Assembly: GCF_910589235.1 (NCBI RefSeq)
Contig: NC_060959.1
Coordinates: 11,078,907 to 11,142,906 of the forward strand
Reading direction: 5' to 3'
Length of the DNA: 64,000 nucleotides
Origin: Vespa crabro
Lineage: Eukaryota; Arthropoda; Insecta; Hymenoptera; Vespidae
Below the pieces are notes generated by a model that made no database searches, was not told where the DNA came from, and saw only the letters and a list, made by a program, of their open reading frames with translations. This document shows, piece after piece, positions 10,882 to 21,992 of this stretch. The position numbers and the translations under genes are program-made. Numbering within the stretch: the first letter of the stretch is position 1; each line of letters starts with the position of its first letter.

Positions 10882-11202
10882 ATGGCACTTCGAATAATGA
10901 CGGCAGAAACGAATCGTTGCGAAGCGATAGAGTCGAGATTTACGCACGCCTCCATCATTCCGCTCAATGACGCGTCAAACGCAATCAGAGTAGAGATTAT
11001 CTCAAACGAGGTCCGGAGCTTTCGTACTTCCCATAACTATATCCTATCGATAATCCGACCAATTATTATAGTTCGCAACGACAACACGATCGAAAGGTCT
11101 ACCGTTAGACGAAATGTCTCTGAGACATTATTTCCGGCTCGTCTATTACGCCCACGTACTTTCTTCGCTGCCTACTTAACTTTGAATTACGCGGAACATT
11201 GA
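10882..11202 (+). CDS. Candidate small open reading frame, unknown product
   Basis: An ATG in favourable context (ATAACAATGG) opens 106 codons ending in TGA at 11202. The protein is of mixed composition, lacks low complexity, and contains an Ile-rich hydrophobic segment (YILSIIRPIIIV) near the middle. Codon texture leans to purine first positions, but other non-genic sequence in this window looks similar. It follows a polypyrimidine tract by about 100 bp. No family recognised; a chance ORF is the default. Confidence 0.18.
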   Translation: MALRIMTAETNRCEAIESRFTHASIIPLNDASNAIRVEIISNEVRSFRTSHNYILSIIRPIIIVRNDNTIERSTVRRNVSETLFPARLLRPRTFFAAYLTLNYAEH

Positions 11203-11442
11203 CTACGTGACTCTTTGCTGGAGGCAATTTCCATACCAACAGGATGACGACAAGCTGGTTACGTTTTGTGGAAGGAAAATTGATGAGGGGAATTAAAATG
11301 AGATTCTCTGCGAAATCACGCGATTGATTCTTCGTTGAATCGATATCTGATGGAATAACTGTTCTTTTGTTCGTCTGCCATTTATTAGCTTTAACTTTGT
11401 TTTTTTCCTTTTTCGATTAAATCTATACATCTATGTTTTTTG

Positions 11443-11444
<2 letters not shown>

Positions 11445-11490
<46 letters not shown>

Positions 11491-11503
11491 AAAAAAGAAA
11501 AAC
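11445..11503. repeat. 44-base poly-A homopolymer and A-rich tail
   Basis: Forty-four consecutive A residues (11445-11488) followed by AAAG units. It is the longest homopolymer in the window. A retroposon tail is possible, but I see no matching target-site duplication or recognisable body upstream. Confidence 0.95.
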
Positions 11504-12498
11504 TGCGTGAATGATTTCAACATGTGGTTTATAACCTAATCATTGAGAGTACGCCACTAATTGTAAGTAGTAAAAAACAAAAAGAAAAAGATAAGAAAAC
11601 AAAAATAAAGCCTGGCACATTGCAAATTTGTTGAAACAAGGTAATGACCATTTATTATATCGGGCTGCAACAAGATTATCACGTCTAAGTTCAATATATC
11701 AAGCCTTACGTGGCCAAATCTAGGGCAAGCGATAAAGTGTATAATTCGTCACGAAACTACTCGTAATCTTGTTAATAGAAAGATTTGTTGTTAGGTATTG
11801 CTACACGCTAAAGCGCCATGATTTGTCAGTATCTCGCGTGTGTATATTTTAAAGGGATCTATTATGTGATCTACGTCGAATAATGATAACTATATTTTAG
11901 GTGTATCAAAATATTATATGAAAGGACTCGTATCGTATGTAATATGATTTTAATGTCAATGATCGATAAGAAACAATTCTTCATCCCTTTTTTATCTAGT
12001 ATTGTATTTGCTCGGGATTACATTTTACAAGATGTATTTGTCGTCAATTCGACTGACCGTTTTGTCGAAACGTTTTCAATCTCGTAAAAGCTGAGTAACC
12101 GAGTGAACTAAACTGATTCCTCGTACTCCGGCCTAATTGGCCAAGCCCCCGCTTGATTATCTACTTCCCTCTCTCGTATACGAGAAACAGCCTGGGCTGT
12201 CCTGTTAGTTTCCAAATCACTCGACGAATCCACCTCTAATTAAATCTTCCTTCAAAATGTCGTCTCTCTGTCTCTTTGCCACTTGATAAAGGAAAAATTT
12301 TTCGCTGGTATAATTGAAGGGAATATCAATTTGTAAAATGATAGTTAAAATTAAACATTTTATAAATGAATGTATAAAATGTAACATTTATAATCCGACA
12401 GAATGAAATATTAAAATATAAATATTTTCGTTTTATTGAAATATTTCAATACTATGAATTGTTTTCCCGTGCCCGTCACTCCCCACCCCTCCTCTCTC

Positions 12499-12501
<3 letters not shown>
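11504..12501. other. AT-rich unique sequence with two short palindromes
   Basis: No gene seen. GGCC-TAATT-GGCC with an overlapping TTGGCCAA lies at 12130-12144, and a perfect 14-bp palindrome TCTCGTATACGAGA at 12172-12185. Function unknown. Confidence 0.5.
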
Positions 12502-12550
<49 letters not shown>

Positions 12551-12552
12551 TT
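12502..12552. repeat. (CT)n microsatellite
   Basis: About twenty-two CT units. Confidence 0.95.
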
Positions 12553-14332
12553 TCCCATCCCTCGAAAAAGAGAAGAAACGAAGGAAAGAAACAAAAAGTA
12601 AATATCTAGAGGATTTTTATTCTCTTTCGTATTAGGTACGAAAAGCGTATGGTACGAAAAGTCAGGTATATCCATTCTCATTAACTGTATCGTTACTCTT
12701 TGGCAATTAGCCGTTGTTAGGAAAATTGGGCCAACACTGTGAGAATAATGAAACGGTTGGTTGATATTCAAAGGTTCGTTACGAAAACTAGAGCGCTCGA
12801 GCGTTTCGTGTCGATGACACTTGAAAAGGAGGAGGAGGAGGAGGAAACAAGAAGACGTGGTCGAGTTAATATAACGACAACGATGAAACGCATTAGGCCA
12901 CATAAATTTTCATTAAGAGAAGTGAAAAGATCGGACGAATTTTTTCGAAAGATATTATAAAAATTAATTGATGGAAATGCGTTATGTAAAAGATAGATCG
13001 AACGTGAAGAACGAATGCAAGAGAATCGATTACGAGGAAAAGGAAAGTAGGCAGAATCTAAATTCGATTGAATCGCGTCGGCCTCGAGCAAGTAACGACG
13101 TTAGAGAGTTGGAATCGCGTTAACTATCGAGGCTCGTTGTCCTTGTTGCCTGTAACGACCAGCTTGGTAGACTCGATCGGATCGATCGACAGAATCCTCT
13201 AATTAAATTGCTGACCCTCTTCCTTTCCTTTCTCGTCATTTTCCTTCCCTCTTTGTCTTTCTGTTTGCCCCCCCCCCCCTCTCTCTCTCTCTCGCCTTCT
13301 CTATCTCTATCTCTCTCTTCTTATTCTCTCTCCTTCTTCACCCCTATTTTCGTAATTAAAAGGAACTTCATATAATTTCAACCATTGTTATTTCCCCTTT
13401 CCATCGTCATTTCGCAGTTTCCTGATAGTTTGCCTTCGTCGGCGTTTGTTCGACAACATTCCGAATAGATAAAGGTATTCGATGAATTCAATGTAGTCCT
13501 TCGTGAATCGTGATAAAGTACTAAACATGAAACTTCCACGAGTTACGTTTTAGTTTGATGAAAGTCTACCAGAATGTATTACATACCTACAATTACGAAA
13601 TTAATACATTGATATATTTTAAATATTTCGATTTTCATTGTTTGTTTTATTTCATTGTATGGAGGAAGTTTTTTTTGTTTTTTGTTTTTTCTTCTATCTT
13701 TTTTCTTTTTTTTTTTTTATGAAATCCATCCTTACTCGAGGAACGAATCTCAGGGACGGAATAAACGACGGATCATAATATTTCTGCGTCCCAATGGCGA
13801 AGGCCGACGCTTGCCAAGCAGATTTTCTTGTCTCGGAGCCAACACTGTTGCGTTATACAGACTCCTATCGTCTTTCCCTGCCTCCCAATGTATTCCTGGA
13901 TATATCCTGTCGATTTTACTGATAGGTATGTAGGTATGATGCTTGAATACTCGTCCACCCTATCGGATACCTACTCGGACTCGTCTATTTATCGACTGTT
14001 CTCAAAGTGACTATCTCTGTCTCCGTCTCACTCACTCATTCTATCTTCCCTTACGTCGAGAAACACACAGACGTTGTATTCCCCTTCATTCCTACCACCT
14101 TGCCCTTTCACCGTCTCTATTCCCTCAGTCAATGCGAACACAATTGTGTGCCCGTAATTATGCACGATCGTTCAACTGTAAATTCCGCTATTCGCCACCC
14201 TTGGATGCGTGCAAATACATCGATGTTCACCACATGGAAATCTCGATAGGTACGGACCGATAGTCCAAACGTTTGACGGAGAAGGAAAATCGACGAAATT
14301 AATTGCAAATAATATGTATCTACTCTCTATCT

Positions 14333-14333
<1 letters not shown>
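12553..14333. other. Unique sequence with C12 run and CT tract
   Basis: Twelve consecutive C residues at 13268-13279 pass into a CT run to 13293. A T-rich tract lies at 13670-13719. Open frames at 12739-12960 and 13655-14263 overlap in several frames and are not recognisable. No gene called. Confidence 0.45.
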
Positions 14334-14370
<37 letters not shown>

Positions 14371-14400
14371 TTCTCTCTCTTTATCTTTCTTTCTCTCTTT
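14334..14400. repeat. (CT)n microsatellite
   Basis: About fifteen clean CT units followed by CTTT variants. Confidence 0.95.
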
Positions 14401-14527
14401 GCAAAATATATTCTATTAAGAAAGAGAACTATTTGTTCTGTTTCTATTTCCAGTCAGTGAACGTTGATTGAAATCATAAATTGTTGTTAGACTAAACGAC
14501 GATGCACAAATTTGATGTATTACACTT

Positions 14528-14547
14528 TCTCTCTCTCTCTCTCTTAG
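14528..14547 (+). promoter_or_regulatory. CT repeat ending in a 3' splice-site-like TTAG
   Basis: A CT run directly ends in CTCTTAG at 14547. A strong 5' splice-site-like GTAAGTA follows 75 bp later, so the pair outlines an exon-like segment. Confidence 0.3.
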
Positions 14548-14622
14548 CATGTCAAGATCTGCTAACCCTTCAGCACGTTCAACTTGATTACACCAGAACC
14601 AGTTGAACTTGATTAAATCCCT
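14548..14622 (+). other. Candidate 75-bp non-coding exon
   Basis: Bounded by CTCTCTCTTAG upstream and GTAAGTAATA downstream. All three plus frames contain stops, so if spliced it would be untranslated or non-coding. It carries a direct repeat, AACTTGATTA at 14581 and again 26 bp later. The last exon bases (CCT) are not the usual AG, which weakens the donor. Confidence 0.22.
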
Positions 14623-14660
14623 GTAAGTAATATATTCGCTACCTCCGTCGTATGTATCCA

Positions 14661-14681
14661 TAGAGAGGGAGAGAGAAAGGA

Positions 14682-14727
<46 letters not shown>

Positions 14728-14740
14728 GAGAGAGAGAGAA
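14661..14740. repeat. (GA)n microsatellite
   Basis: Two GA blocks joined by AAAGGAAAAGATAGA. The purine strand is on plus, opposite to the CT tract at 14334, so the pair forms a long potential inverted repeat. Confidence 0.95.
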
Positions 14741-16500
14741 TGAGAAAGTGAAGAGGTCGGGTACAAGAAATTGGCTTCAACCGATTTCGAGTGTAATTAG
14801 CGTGAAGATACGACTATAGTCAAGATAACAATACTCGAGATTCTACAACTGTTAAATGCATTGCCAACGATAATGACGTTCACGATGAAAACGACGATTG
14901 AATATTTATTCGTATACATTACATATTCCTATTCGTTAATATTACTATTAATTAACGACCGTGATATTTTCTCGTAACATTTCCATAAATGACAGGACTC
15001 AATTAGTTTCACGTTTCTGATGAAAGTCCCGCCAGAGGCAATTTATTTTCTTCCTTTGTTTCAATAAATATCAACTTGATTACAAATTAATTGTAAATGA
15101 TTTTTTCATCATTACAAATGTATTGGATGGATCCAATGGATTCATTTAATTAAAATCATGAAAATTAGCGATAATTTGGTCTTCTCGAAAATCGATAGTA
15201 ATTGTTTGATTATATTGGAAATAACGTTGAAAATGTCTAGGTAGTTAATATTTACAAATTCGAGGAAGAACCTTCTCGTAGCGTGGCACGTCAAGGAAGA
15301 AACTAATCTAGTAGATACGGGTGGAAAATGTGGACCACTTAGGAGGTTGGCTTGGTGCCAACTTCAATCCCTGCACGAGCATGCCAAGCTGCCTGCATTC
15401 TAAGCGCACCTGGACGACTTCCGTCATTAATAGATTACACGTTGCGCGTTCATCTTAAGCTTTGCTATCAAGTTATAATGCTTAAAGGACGATTTTAAGA
15501 GCTTTAAAGTTTTTCTATAGGACGATCGAGATATTTTCGTACGTTAATAATGATTCATTTATTAATACGCATTTAATGAAATTATTTATTAATTAATGAT
15601 TCTCGTATATCCAGTGATGAGAATCGGACAATCGATATTACTTTTAACATCGTGTTTATAAAATATTATCGGTTTGAAAATAGAGTCGAGCTAATGGCCG
15701 TGCATTTGCGTTTCCTTTTTATTTGTAATCTTTTTCTTTTTCTTTTTTTTTTTTTTTTTTCTTTTTAGTTTAATCGTTTCGGAAAGTTAATATTTGTATA
15801 ACAATGCATACACAATGGATTAATAAATCAACTTCGCAATAGTTTCCAGGTTTCTCTTTTTTTTTTTTCCGGCTCATGAAATATTATATTCAATTGTATT
15901 TTCATCGATTAGTTTATGCTATGTTATATTTGATCTATCCTTCAATTTGCATTGTAATTAACTTCTTCGTTGACTTACTTTGATATTTATCAGAGATATA
16001 TACGTCGGTCTTGTATCCTGTCTGTGAGGCTTAATAATGATGCTTAAAAAATTACAGAGCGAGTCACCTGTTGCATGTAGAATCGTCCAGTATTTTACTT
16101 AATCCTCCAGCTAAAGAAAAGCCCGTGGAAGGCACCCATGATTCCAAGCTTTCCCCGGGATGTTTAATATCACGTTTAAATATGACTTCTTCTCGCGAGT
16201 TTATAGATCTGAAAATCTCGTCTTCTTCCAATTTACTTTTGCATATACGTATATACTTAGTTACACAAATATATACTCGTAAGAGTAATAAGTAATTCTT
16301 AAGATTAAACGAATTCGTAAGATCAATACCAGAGACATATCATTCTCTGTACTTCTGTAGGTTAATTAATAGAAGATTCTACGAAATGGAGCTGTCGCTG
16401 GTGTTGCGAAAGTGCACGATAATCCTTAAGAAGGGAAGCCTGCTAGGTATCGGTTATCGATCGGAAAACTAGTGTAGTCCATCATCGAAGTAAAAGAAGA
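14741..16500. other. Unique AT-rich sequence around a compact GC-richer block
   Basis: T-rich runs at 15731-15768 and near 15855. A block at about 15330-15430 is GC-richer and repeat-free and holds the NFI-type palindrome listed separately, making it a candidate conserved non-coding element. No coding sequence supported; the frame at 16071-16295 is unremarkable. Confidence 0.45.
15346..15362. promoter_or_regulatory. NFI-type palindrome TTGGC-N5-GCCAA
   Basis: TTGGC (15347-15351), five bases TTGGT, then GCCAA (15357-15361), with one further complementary base outside each arm. It matches the full consensus for nuclear factor I dimers, a family with insect members. Occupancy is not shown by sequence. 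Confidence 0.45.
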
Positions 16501-16780
16501 TACGAAAAAGAAAGAGAAAGAAAAAGTGAGAGCGAGAGAGATAGAGGAAGAGAGCTGTGTTCCAATTCAGTCACACCTGCTTCCAGTCGTTTCCTTTCCA
16601 AAGCTCTTCTTTCCCTTTTCCAAGCTTTCCCTTCTCCTCCGGATCCCCCGTCGAAGAAAAGCTGCCTGGGAGATTTTCTTTCCTACCTTTGCAGCTTTTT
16701 TCTCTTTCTCTCTTTTTCTTTCGTCATCTGTCATTTTTCGCGTTTTCTTTCTCCTTCGAATACGACTATCACCTCTAAGG

Positions 16781-16784
<4 letters not shown>

Positions 16785-16846
<62 letters not shown>

Positions 16847-16869
16847 TCCTATCTTTCTCTCCTCCTCAG
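16785..16869 (+). repeat. Long (CT)n tract ending in a 3' splice-site-like CAG
   Basis: About twenty-six CT units followed by CTTT/CTCC units, ending in CTCTCCTCCTCAG at 16869. As a polypyrimidine tract plus acceptor it is excellent, with the caveat that it is a microsatellite. Confidence 0.9.
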
Positions 16870-16953
16870 AGTTTGTGCTGCAAAATCCGCTTCTTCGCCT
16901 CCCTTCAATCAGTCTCTTCCATATTTATGCGGTGGCAGGCACCAACCACCAAG
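16870..16953 (+). CDS. Candidate 84-bp symmetric exon, unknown product
   Basis: Acceptor CTCCTCAG at 16869 and donor CCACCAAG/GTAAAA at 16953/16954 bracket 84 bp, a multiple of three. All three plus frames are open, so the segment could be included without breaking any reading frame. The encoded residues in each frame are unremarkable and unrecognised. It could equally be an untranslated exon or a chance splice-site pair. Confidence 0.28.
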
Positions 16954-17097
16954 GTAAAATTTTCCGCGGAGTTCAAAGCGGACTACATTATGTTAATCTG
17001 AGGGAAGGGTGCGACACTGGGCTCGAGGACTGCACGACTTTAACGTAATTATTAATCACAATCCACGATGATGGCGACGGGGAAAAGGATTGTACGC

Positions 17098-17302
17098 CTT
17101 TCTTTCTCTCTCTCTCTCTCTCTCTCTCTTTTTCCCATCTCAGCTGGCTACACTCGGTTATATCATCCAAAAGAATTTTCTACTCTCGGCTTTCACGCGT
17201 TGAGGATTAAGAATATTACGTTTTCAAGTCTCCCTCGAACTCTCTTTCTCTTCCTTTTTCTCTCTAACTCTCTCCCCCTCTCTCTCTCTCTCTCTCTCTC
17301 TC
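17098..17302. repeat. Two (CT)n tracts, 17098-17131 and 17239-17302
   Basis: The first is a clean CT run; the second is imperfect with TTCTTTTT and CCCC insertions. The 137-codon open frame across both is Ser/Leu-rich and not credible. Confidence 0.9.
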
Positions 17303-17950
17303 ACTTTTTCTTTCTTTCCTTTTTGTTAGCTCGAAAACGTGAGCGGATTTCATCACGTAGAAATCACGATAAAGGTATCACGTATAACCACGTAGGCAAG
17401 CTTTATAATAAAGTCATCTCTCGAATCATACTTCGTAAATATCATCGTAGGTATGTACGTAGCAACAACGTGATCGTTTAGTTTGATATTTCTCTCGGAA
17501 ATACAAGGGCTTCTTTGAATTTTGAATTGCGTTAGAACGAACCAATTGTATGACCGATCGAATTTTATCGATGAAATTGTTGCCAAGCAGCACGAAGCTC
17601 TCGAAGGTAGATGAAAATATTTGTAGAACGAAATATTTAATGTATCGCTTTCGCCATTTTCGTAGCCAAGCCGGCCGTTTTAAACGAGAACTGATATTTT
17701 AAATCGTGCTTCTGCATTCAATATATTTTATGCAGTTTTACGAATGAATTGCGAAATCGTACTTCACTTTTCTCTGTTTTTTACGTTTTCATTTTCAACG
17801 AGTACACCAACGACAAAGCACCAACAAACATACACATGTCGTGCTCAAAAATAACTTTTTTTTACTTTTTGAGATTGCCGATAAATAAAATTTTCATTAT
17901 GAAGGACAGATTTCAAATTAATAACCTTTAACGCTATATCATATAAGTGG

Positions 17951-17952
<2 letters not shown>
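17303..17952. other. Unique AT-rich sequence, no gene identified
   Basis: Two overlapping frames of 60-77 codons at 17353-17586 and 17749-17931 match nothing recognisable. Confidence 0.45.
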
Positions 17953-18000
<48 letters not shown>

Positions 18001-18003
18001 GTA
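17953..18003. repeat. (TA)n microsatellite
   Basis: About twenty-one TA units then TGTA units. Confidence 0.95.
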
Positions 18004-19241
18004 TCATGAAGCGATATCCGATATAATTTCTTAAACACTCGAGTGTATTTATATATGACAAACTTCCCAGGTTGAATATCACATTTATCTTCTATGCAAA
18101 TTGTTCTGGAAACAGTCGTATTCCTCGTAGAACTTGGGAAAGATCTCTCAACTTGATTATCTTAAATGTAATTACCTACGTGTAATTGAAGCCTCGAGTT
18201 TTTACGTTCTCTCATTCCTTACACGTAGATAGGGGTATATCACGGAGTGTAACGATCCTATGTAATTTTTATTTAAAAGGAAAAAAGAAAGGAATTACTT
18301 TTCATAGAATGATGACAATGAATGAAATTCAAACGTATTGAATCGTATATTGATAGATTTGATAAATCGAAGAATTCAAAGTACATTTAAAATTTGGCGA
18401 AAGGAATATTCGTATATGTATCTGATAAATGCTGAGAAGATTAGTCTGGTACGTCGACGTTGAGCTAATAATGCAACGAAGGTTGATGCTTCGTCGAGCC
18501 CAACCCTTTCATTGTTATTATCTTAATACGATGGTGTAAGGTCTAGTACCGTCTGACCCGCTCTCGGTTTAACGAGATTAGCATAATACCGCGAAGCCCT
18601 TCTCAGAAGTCTGTTCTCTTCTCTCCTATCCTCTCTCTCTCTTTCTTTCTCCCTCTTTCCCTTTACCCTTCGTGCCCTTCAACTATCCTCGTGCACCGCG
18701 TAAGCTCGTGTCAGACAGGAACTCGTTGTGCGAGTTCTTACTACTAGCTAGTCTCACCTGCAAAATCACGTAACTTCATACGTATGTATGCATATGTTGA
18801 GGGATAGTTTAATTCTTCAGTCAAGAAAGGTCAAGTTTAGAATCGACTTCGCGATATTTTCAATATTTCCTTGAGTTATTTTTCATTTAACGGAATTACG
18901 TACGAACGATTGTAATTTAAGATATATTTATTTTGACATATTTATTTGTATGAGGATGAGAAAGATGAGAGTGGAAGTGGAATTGTAAGAAAAATATTTC
19001 GAGAAAGTAGGACGATCAACGTCGAGAAGCCTTTTGCATAATTAACGGCGCAGTCGACGCAAGCATGGTCCCCGTAGAACACGGTCCATTTATTCTTTGA
19101 CCGTTATTTAAAAGTGGCTTCTTGGCAAATTAATTTACTAAATCCATCTCATCTCGGAGCTTGGATAATAAGAGCGTAAGCCGGGCCGAATGTATTTCAT
19201 TGGTAGTAGTACCGCCATTGGTGGTAGTAGTGATTGTATTA
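18004..19241. other. Unique sequence, no gene identified
   Basis: A repeat-free stretch at about 18440-18610 could be a conserved non-coding element, but nothing in it is diagnostic. Minor CT-rich sequence at 18625-18665. Confidence 0.4.
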
Positions 19242-19266
19242 GAAGTAGTAGCAGCAGCAACAGCAA

Positions 19267-19299
<33 letters not shown>

Positions 19300-19309
19300 T
19301 AGTAGTAGT
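19242..19309. repeat. Compound (AGT)n(AGC)n(AAC) trinucleotide repeat
   Basis: AGT and AGC units with two AAC variants, then eight or nine AGT units. In frame it would read poly-Ser on plus or poly-Thr/Ala on minus. The host frames lack other coding signs. Confidence 0.95.
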
Positions 19310-20789
19310 CCATTCCATTGCTTAAATTATTCATGGCTTGCGGGACACTTTGCTAAAATTAGCGTGCCGGCCATAATGTTAATGAATTTTTCAGATGCAG
19401 GGAAACCGGTACTCTTGAAAGTGCGTACCCGCGCGAAGCGTGCCCATTGCGCACGTGTAATTACATCCCCATGGTATTTTCAAATGCAAGAACACGTACG
19501 TACGTACATGCGCGCATGCGTATTGAAATTTTAGGTTTAATCGTTCTTTTGTTTTCTTCCTTTTTCCCTTCTATATTCTTTCGTATTTGTTCCATTTTCG
19601 TTAATAACCAAAACGTTGCATTGCATCGTATTAAATCATCGTTAAAAGCATCAATCGATTCTCTTCATATCGGTACTTAATGTTTCTGGTTAATATACAC
19701 CAACACAAATAACTTGTTCGATCGAGATCGTATCAATCTTTGTTCTCTCTCGTTAAGTATCAACCGAATACGAATAATGCGCTTTATCCACTCGATGGTT
19801 TATTATAAGCAGGATAGAGATTTGATTCGAAGCGTGACTAGCTTAAAAGCATCGAGTTTGTATTTAAACAAGGGACGAATAAATTCTATTATCGATTTCG
19901 TTCTCCTTATCTGTCTTTTTCTTTTTTTTTTTTTTCTTTTTTCTTTTTTTTTATCTTTTATCTATTTTAAAAATGCAAGTGGCGCATCATCGAATAAATG
20001 AGATTTCGATTGACGTCAATGTGAATAAATTACTCTCAAGACATTTAGCAAACGTGCGAATTAAAAAGATGATGATCCTGTTAATATCATGTTGCATGAT
20101 ATTTCTTTCTGTCCGATTTAGTAGCAAGCAGCGACGGCTTACATTTAATCTTTGCATACTAGAGGAAAGGGTACGGAAGGTACGTGGCTTGCGCAAAGAA
20201 TATCATATACTAAATGGTACGGGTTATTTGCTTTTCCTTCCGCATGCGTTCGCGTATATCGCGAGATTATGAATAAAGTACGTATATAGGGATAACGAAT
20301 AACATAGTACCTAAGGATAATGATCTACGGGATACGTTGAATATCTCCGAGTTCGTGCCACCTTAGTATATATTATTTCTTCATTATCTTGGCCCTTGAA
20401 ATATCAAAATTTGTCCTTTTAATGATATCCTTCTATCTCTTAACAGAAATAAGATGCATTTCTGTTTACCAAGTATCTAACAAGCTATATATCTTTCACT
20501 TTCCATCTCTGTTTCATCCACTTTTTCTTCTTCTTCTTCTTTTTCTTTCACTTTTGCACGCCGGTACCATTAAGGTCGTAGCAACGAAAATCGTCCCTCG
20601 TTTTCAGTGAGATTAAATTTCCGGAGTTAATCCGACCCGACGGACTCTTAATTCGATGCCTTGATTCGTCGTCTCTCGTCGAGAAGCCGTCTCCACGTAA
20701 AGTGTCTCTTAATTCTAATCACTGGAATACCGGTGATAAGTAAATCTTGAAAATTAATGGAGTCATTGTTTATCGAGTATTCGTTTTGA
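19310..20789. other. AT-rich unique sequence, no gene identified
   Basis: Overlapping frames (19447-19680, 19714-20001, 19973-20272, 20389-20610) are hydrophobic or mixed and unrecognised, with no consistent splice boundaries. A T-rich run lies at about 19920-19965. Confidence 0.45.
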
Positions 20790-20801
20790 AAAAGAAGAAA
20801 G

Positions 20802-20844
<43 letters not shown>

Positions 20845-20900
20845 TAGAAAGAAAATAAAAAAGAAAGAAAGAAAGAGAGGAAGAAAGAAATAAGAAAAAA
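20790..20900. repeat. Purine tract with (GA)n core
   Basis: About 110 bp almost free of pyrimidines on plus, with a clean GA core at 20807-20840 flanked by AAAG units. Confidence 0.9.
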
Positions 20901-21038
20901 GAGACTGGAGAAGTATCGACGATACTTCGAGCCCTAATCGCAAGGATCATATTTTATTCGTGCCTCGCGAAAGACTCGAAACACTCGACGGCGCGTTAGA
21001 GCATCGTTTTCGAGGGTGACGCTCGACTTAGACGATAG

Positions 21039-21185
21039 CGGGAGATAAAAAAGTTACAGAAGGAGAAACAGATACTTTCGAGGATGAGGAAAGAAAGCGA
21101 GAAGGTGAAGTATCCCCTCTCCACAACCGTCGAGAAAGAACCGGCAAGAAGATATACTCGAGTTGGAGTACCTTTTCGCGCCTAA
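21039..21185 (+). CDS. Candidate upstream exon or small ORF, charged helical peptide
   Basis: Open for 48 codons between a TAG at 21036 and a TAA at 21183. The first half is Lys/Glu/Gln-rich with leucines spaced like a coiled coil (IKKLQKEKQILSRM). A donor-like string, GAGAAG/GTGAAG near 21107, falls on a codon boundary and would join in phase with the candidate exon starting at 21517. No acceptor was identified at its 5' side and no family is recognised. Confidence 0.2.
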   Translation, partial: REIKKLQKEKQILSRMRKESEKVKYPLSTTVEKEPARRYTRVGVPFRA

Positions 21186-21337
21186 CAAAGGTCGCTTCGC
21201 ATCGGGTTTCCTTAATCGCGAAAAGCGTTTAAAGATACTTCGGTTGAATTTCTTCCTTAAACTCTTTCCGAATTCCTAAACAATTTGGAAGATAAAAAGG
21301 AGAAAAGGAAAAAAGATTTATTAAAAGTAATTACCTG

Positions 21338-21390
21338 TTTTTTTTTTTCTTCTTTTTTTTCCTTTTTTTTTTCTTTTTTTTTTTTTTTTT
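21338..21390. repeat. T-rich polypyrimidine tract
   Basis: Over 50 bases of T with a few C, on plus, about 125 bp before the acceptor-like string at 21516. Confidence 0.9.
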
Positions 21391-21516
21391 GCATTTGAAA
21401 TATAATGATATTATTTATCGTAAATCGATGGTATGGTTTATTATTATTCGATTCATCGTCGTAAAGACAACGTGCTCATTTTCTTCTGGACGATCAATCG
21501 TCTATTTCCACTGTAG

Positions 21517-21798
21517 ACGTCTAACAATAAGCGAATGCTTGGTCACACACAAGGCGCAGACATCGACGATATCTCCCCGAGCATCGGATTCTCCGTCGAG
21601 TATTACTTGTACGAAGAAACGGCCAATTCACAGGGGTATACGTTGGCTAGCGACATCAACTTCCACTTCCATTCATCAATTATTTACCCTCCTGGAGCGA
21701 CTGTCACGAAGGAGTCCGTGAATGCCACGCAGCTATCGCTCGACCATACAATTGTATGGGCTCGAATATTCGATCGAAAGAAAGAAACATCCATTTAA
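21517..21798 (+). CDS. Candidate exon, unknown product
   Basis: An acceptor-like string (CTATTTCCACTGTAG) ends at 21516. From 21517 the frame is open for 93 codons to a TAA at 21796. Codon texture is coding-like: many NNC/NNG third positions against an AT-rich background and frequent purine-start codons such as GAC, ATC, AGC and AAC. The protein is of mixed composition without low complexity and has no Cys; it includes the segment SIGFSVEYYLYEETANSQGY. Either it is a terminal exon (AATAAA at 21875-21880), or it ends at 21753 with donor ATT/GTATGG, which is in phase with the exon candidate at 21993. The protein is not recognised. Confidence 0.33.
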   Translation, partial: TSNNKRMLGHTQGADIDDISPSIGFSVEYYLYEETANSQGYTLASDINFHFHSSIIYPPGATVTKESVNATQLSLDHTIVWARIFDRKKETSI

Positions 21799-21874
21799 AC
21801 CTTCTATTATTTTTTTAAATACATAACAATTAGGAAGGTACGTCGAATTCGTAAAAATTTCTCTTCAACTAGAA

Positions 21875-21880
21875 AATAAA
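21875..21880 (+). terminator. AATAAA polyadenylation signal candidate
   Basis: AATAAA lies 77 bp after the TAA of the candidate exon at 21517-21798. The hexamer is common in AT-rich DNA, and no clear GU-rich downstream element follows. Confidence 0.15.
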
Positions 21881-21992
21881 ATCAAAGCTTTTGAAGGAAG
21901 ATGGTAAAAGAAGAAACAAAGTTGGGATTTAACGATAAGCCACTCAACTCTCTTCTTTCCTCAGGTTCTTTTTACCAAAGTGTTTTTTTTAG

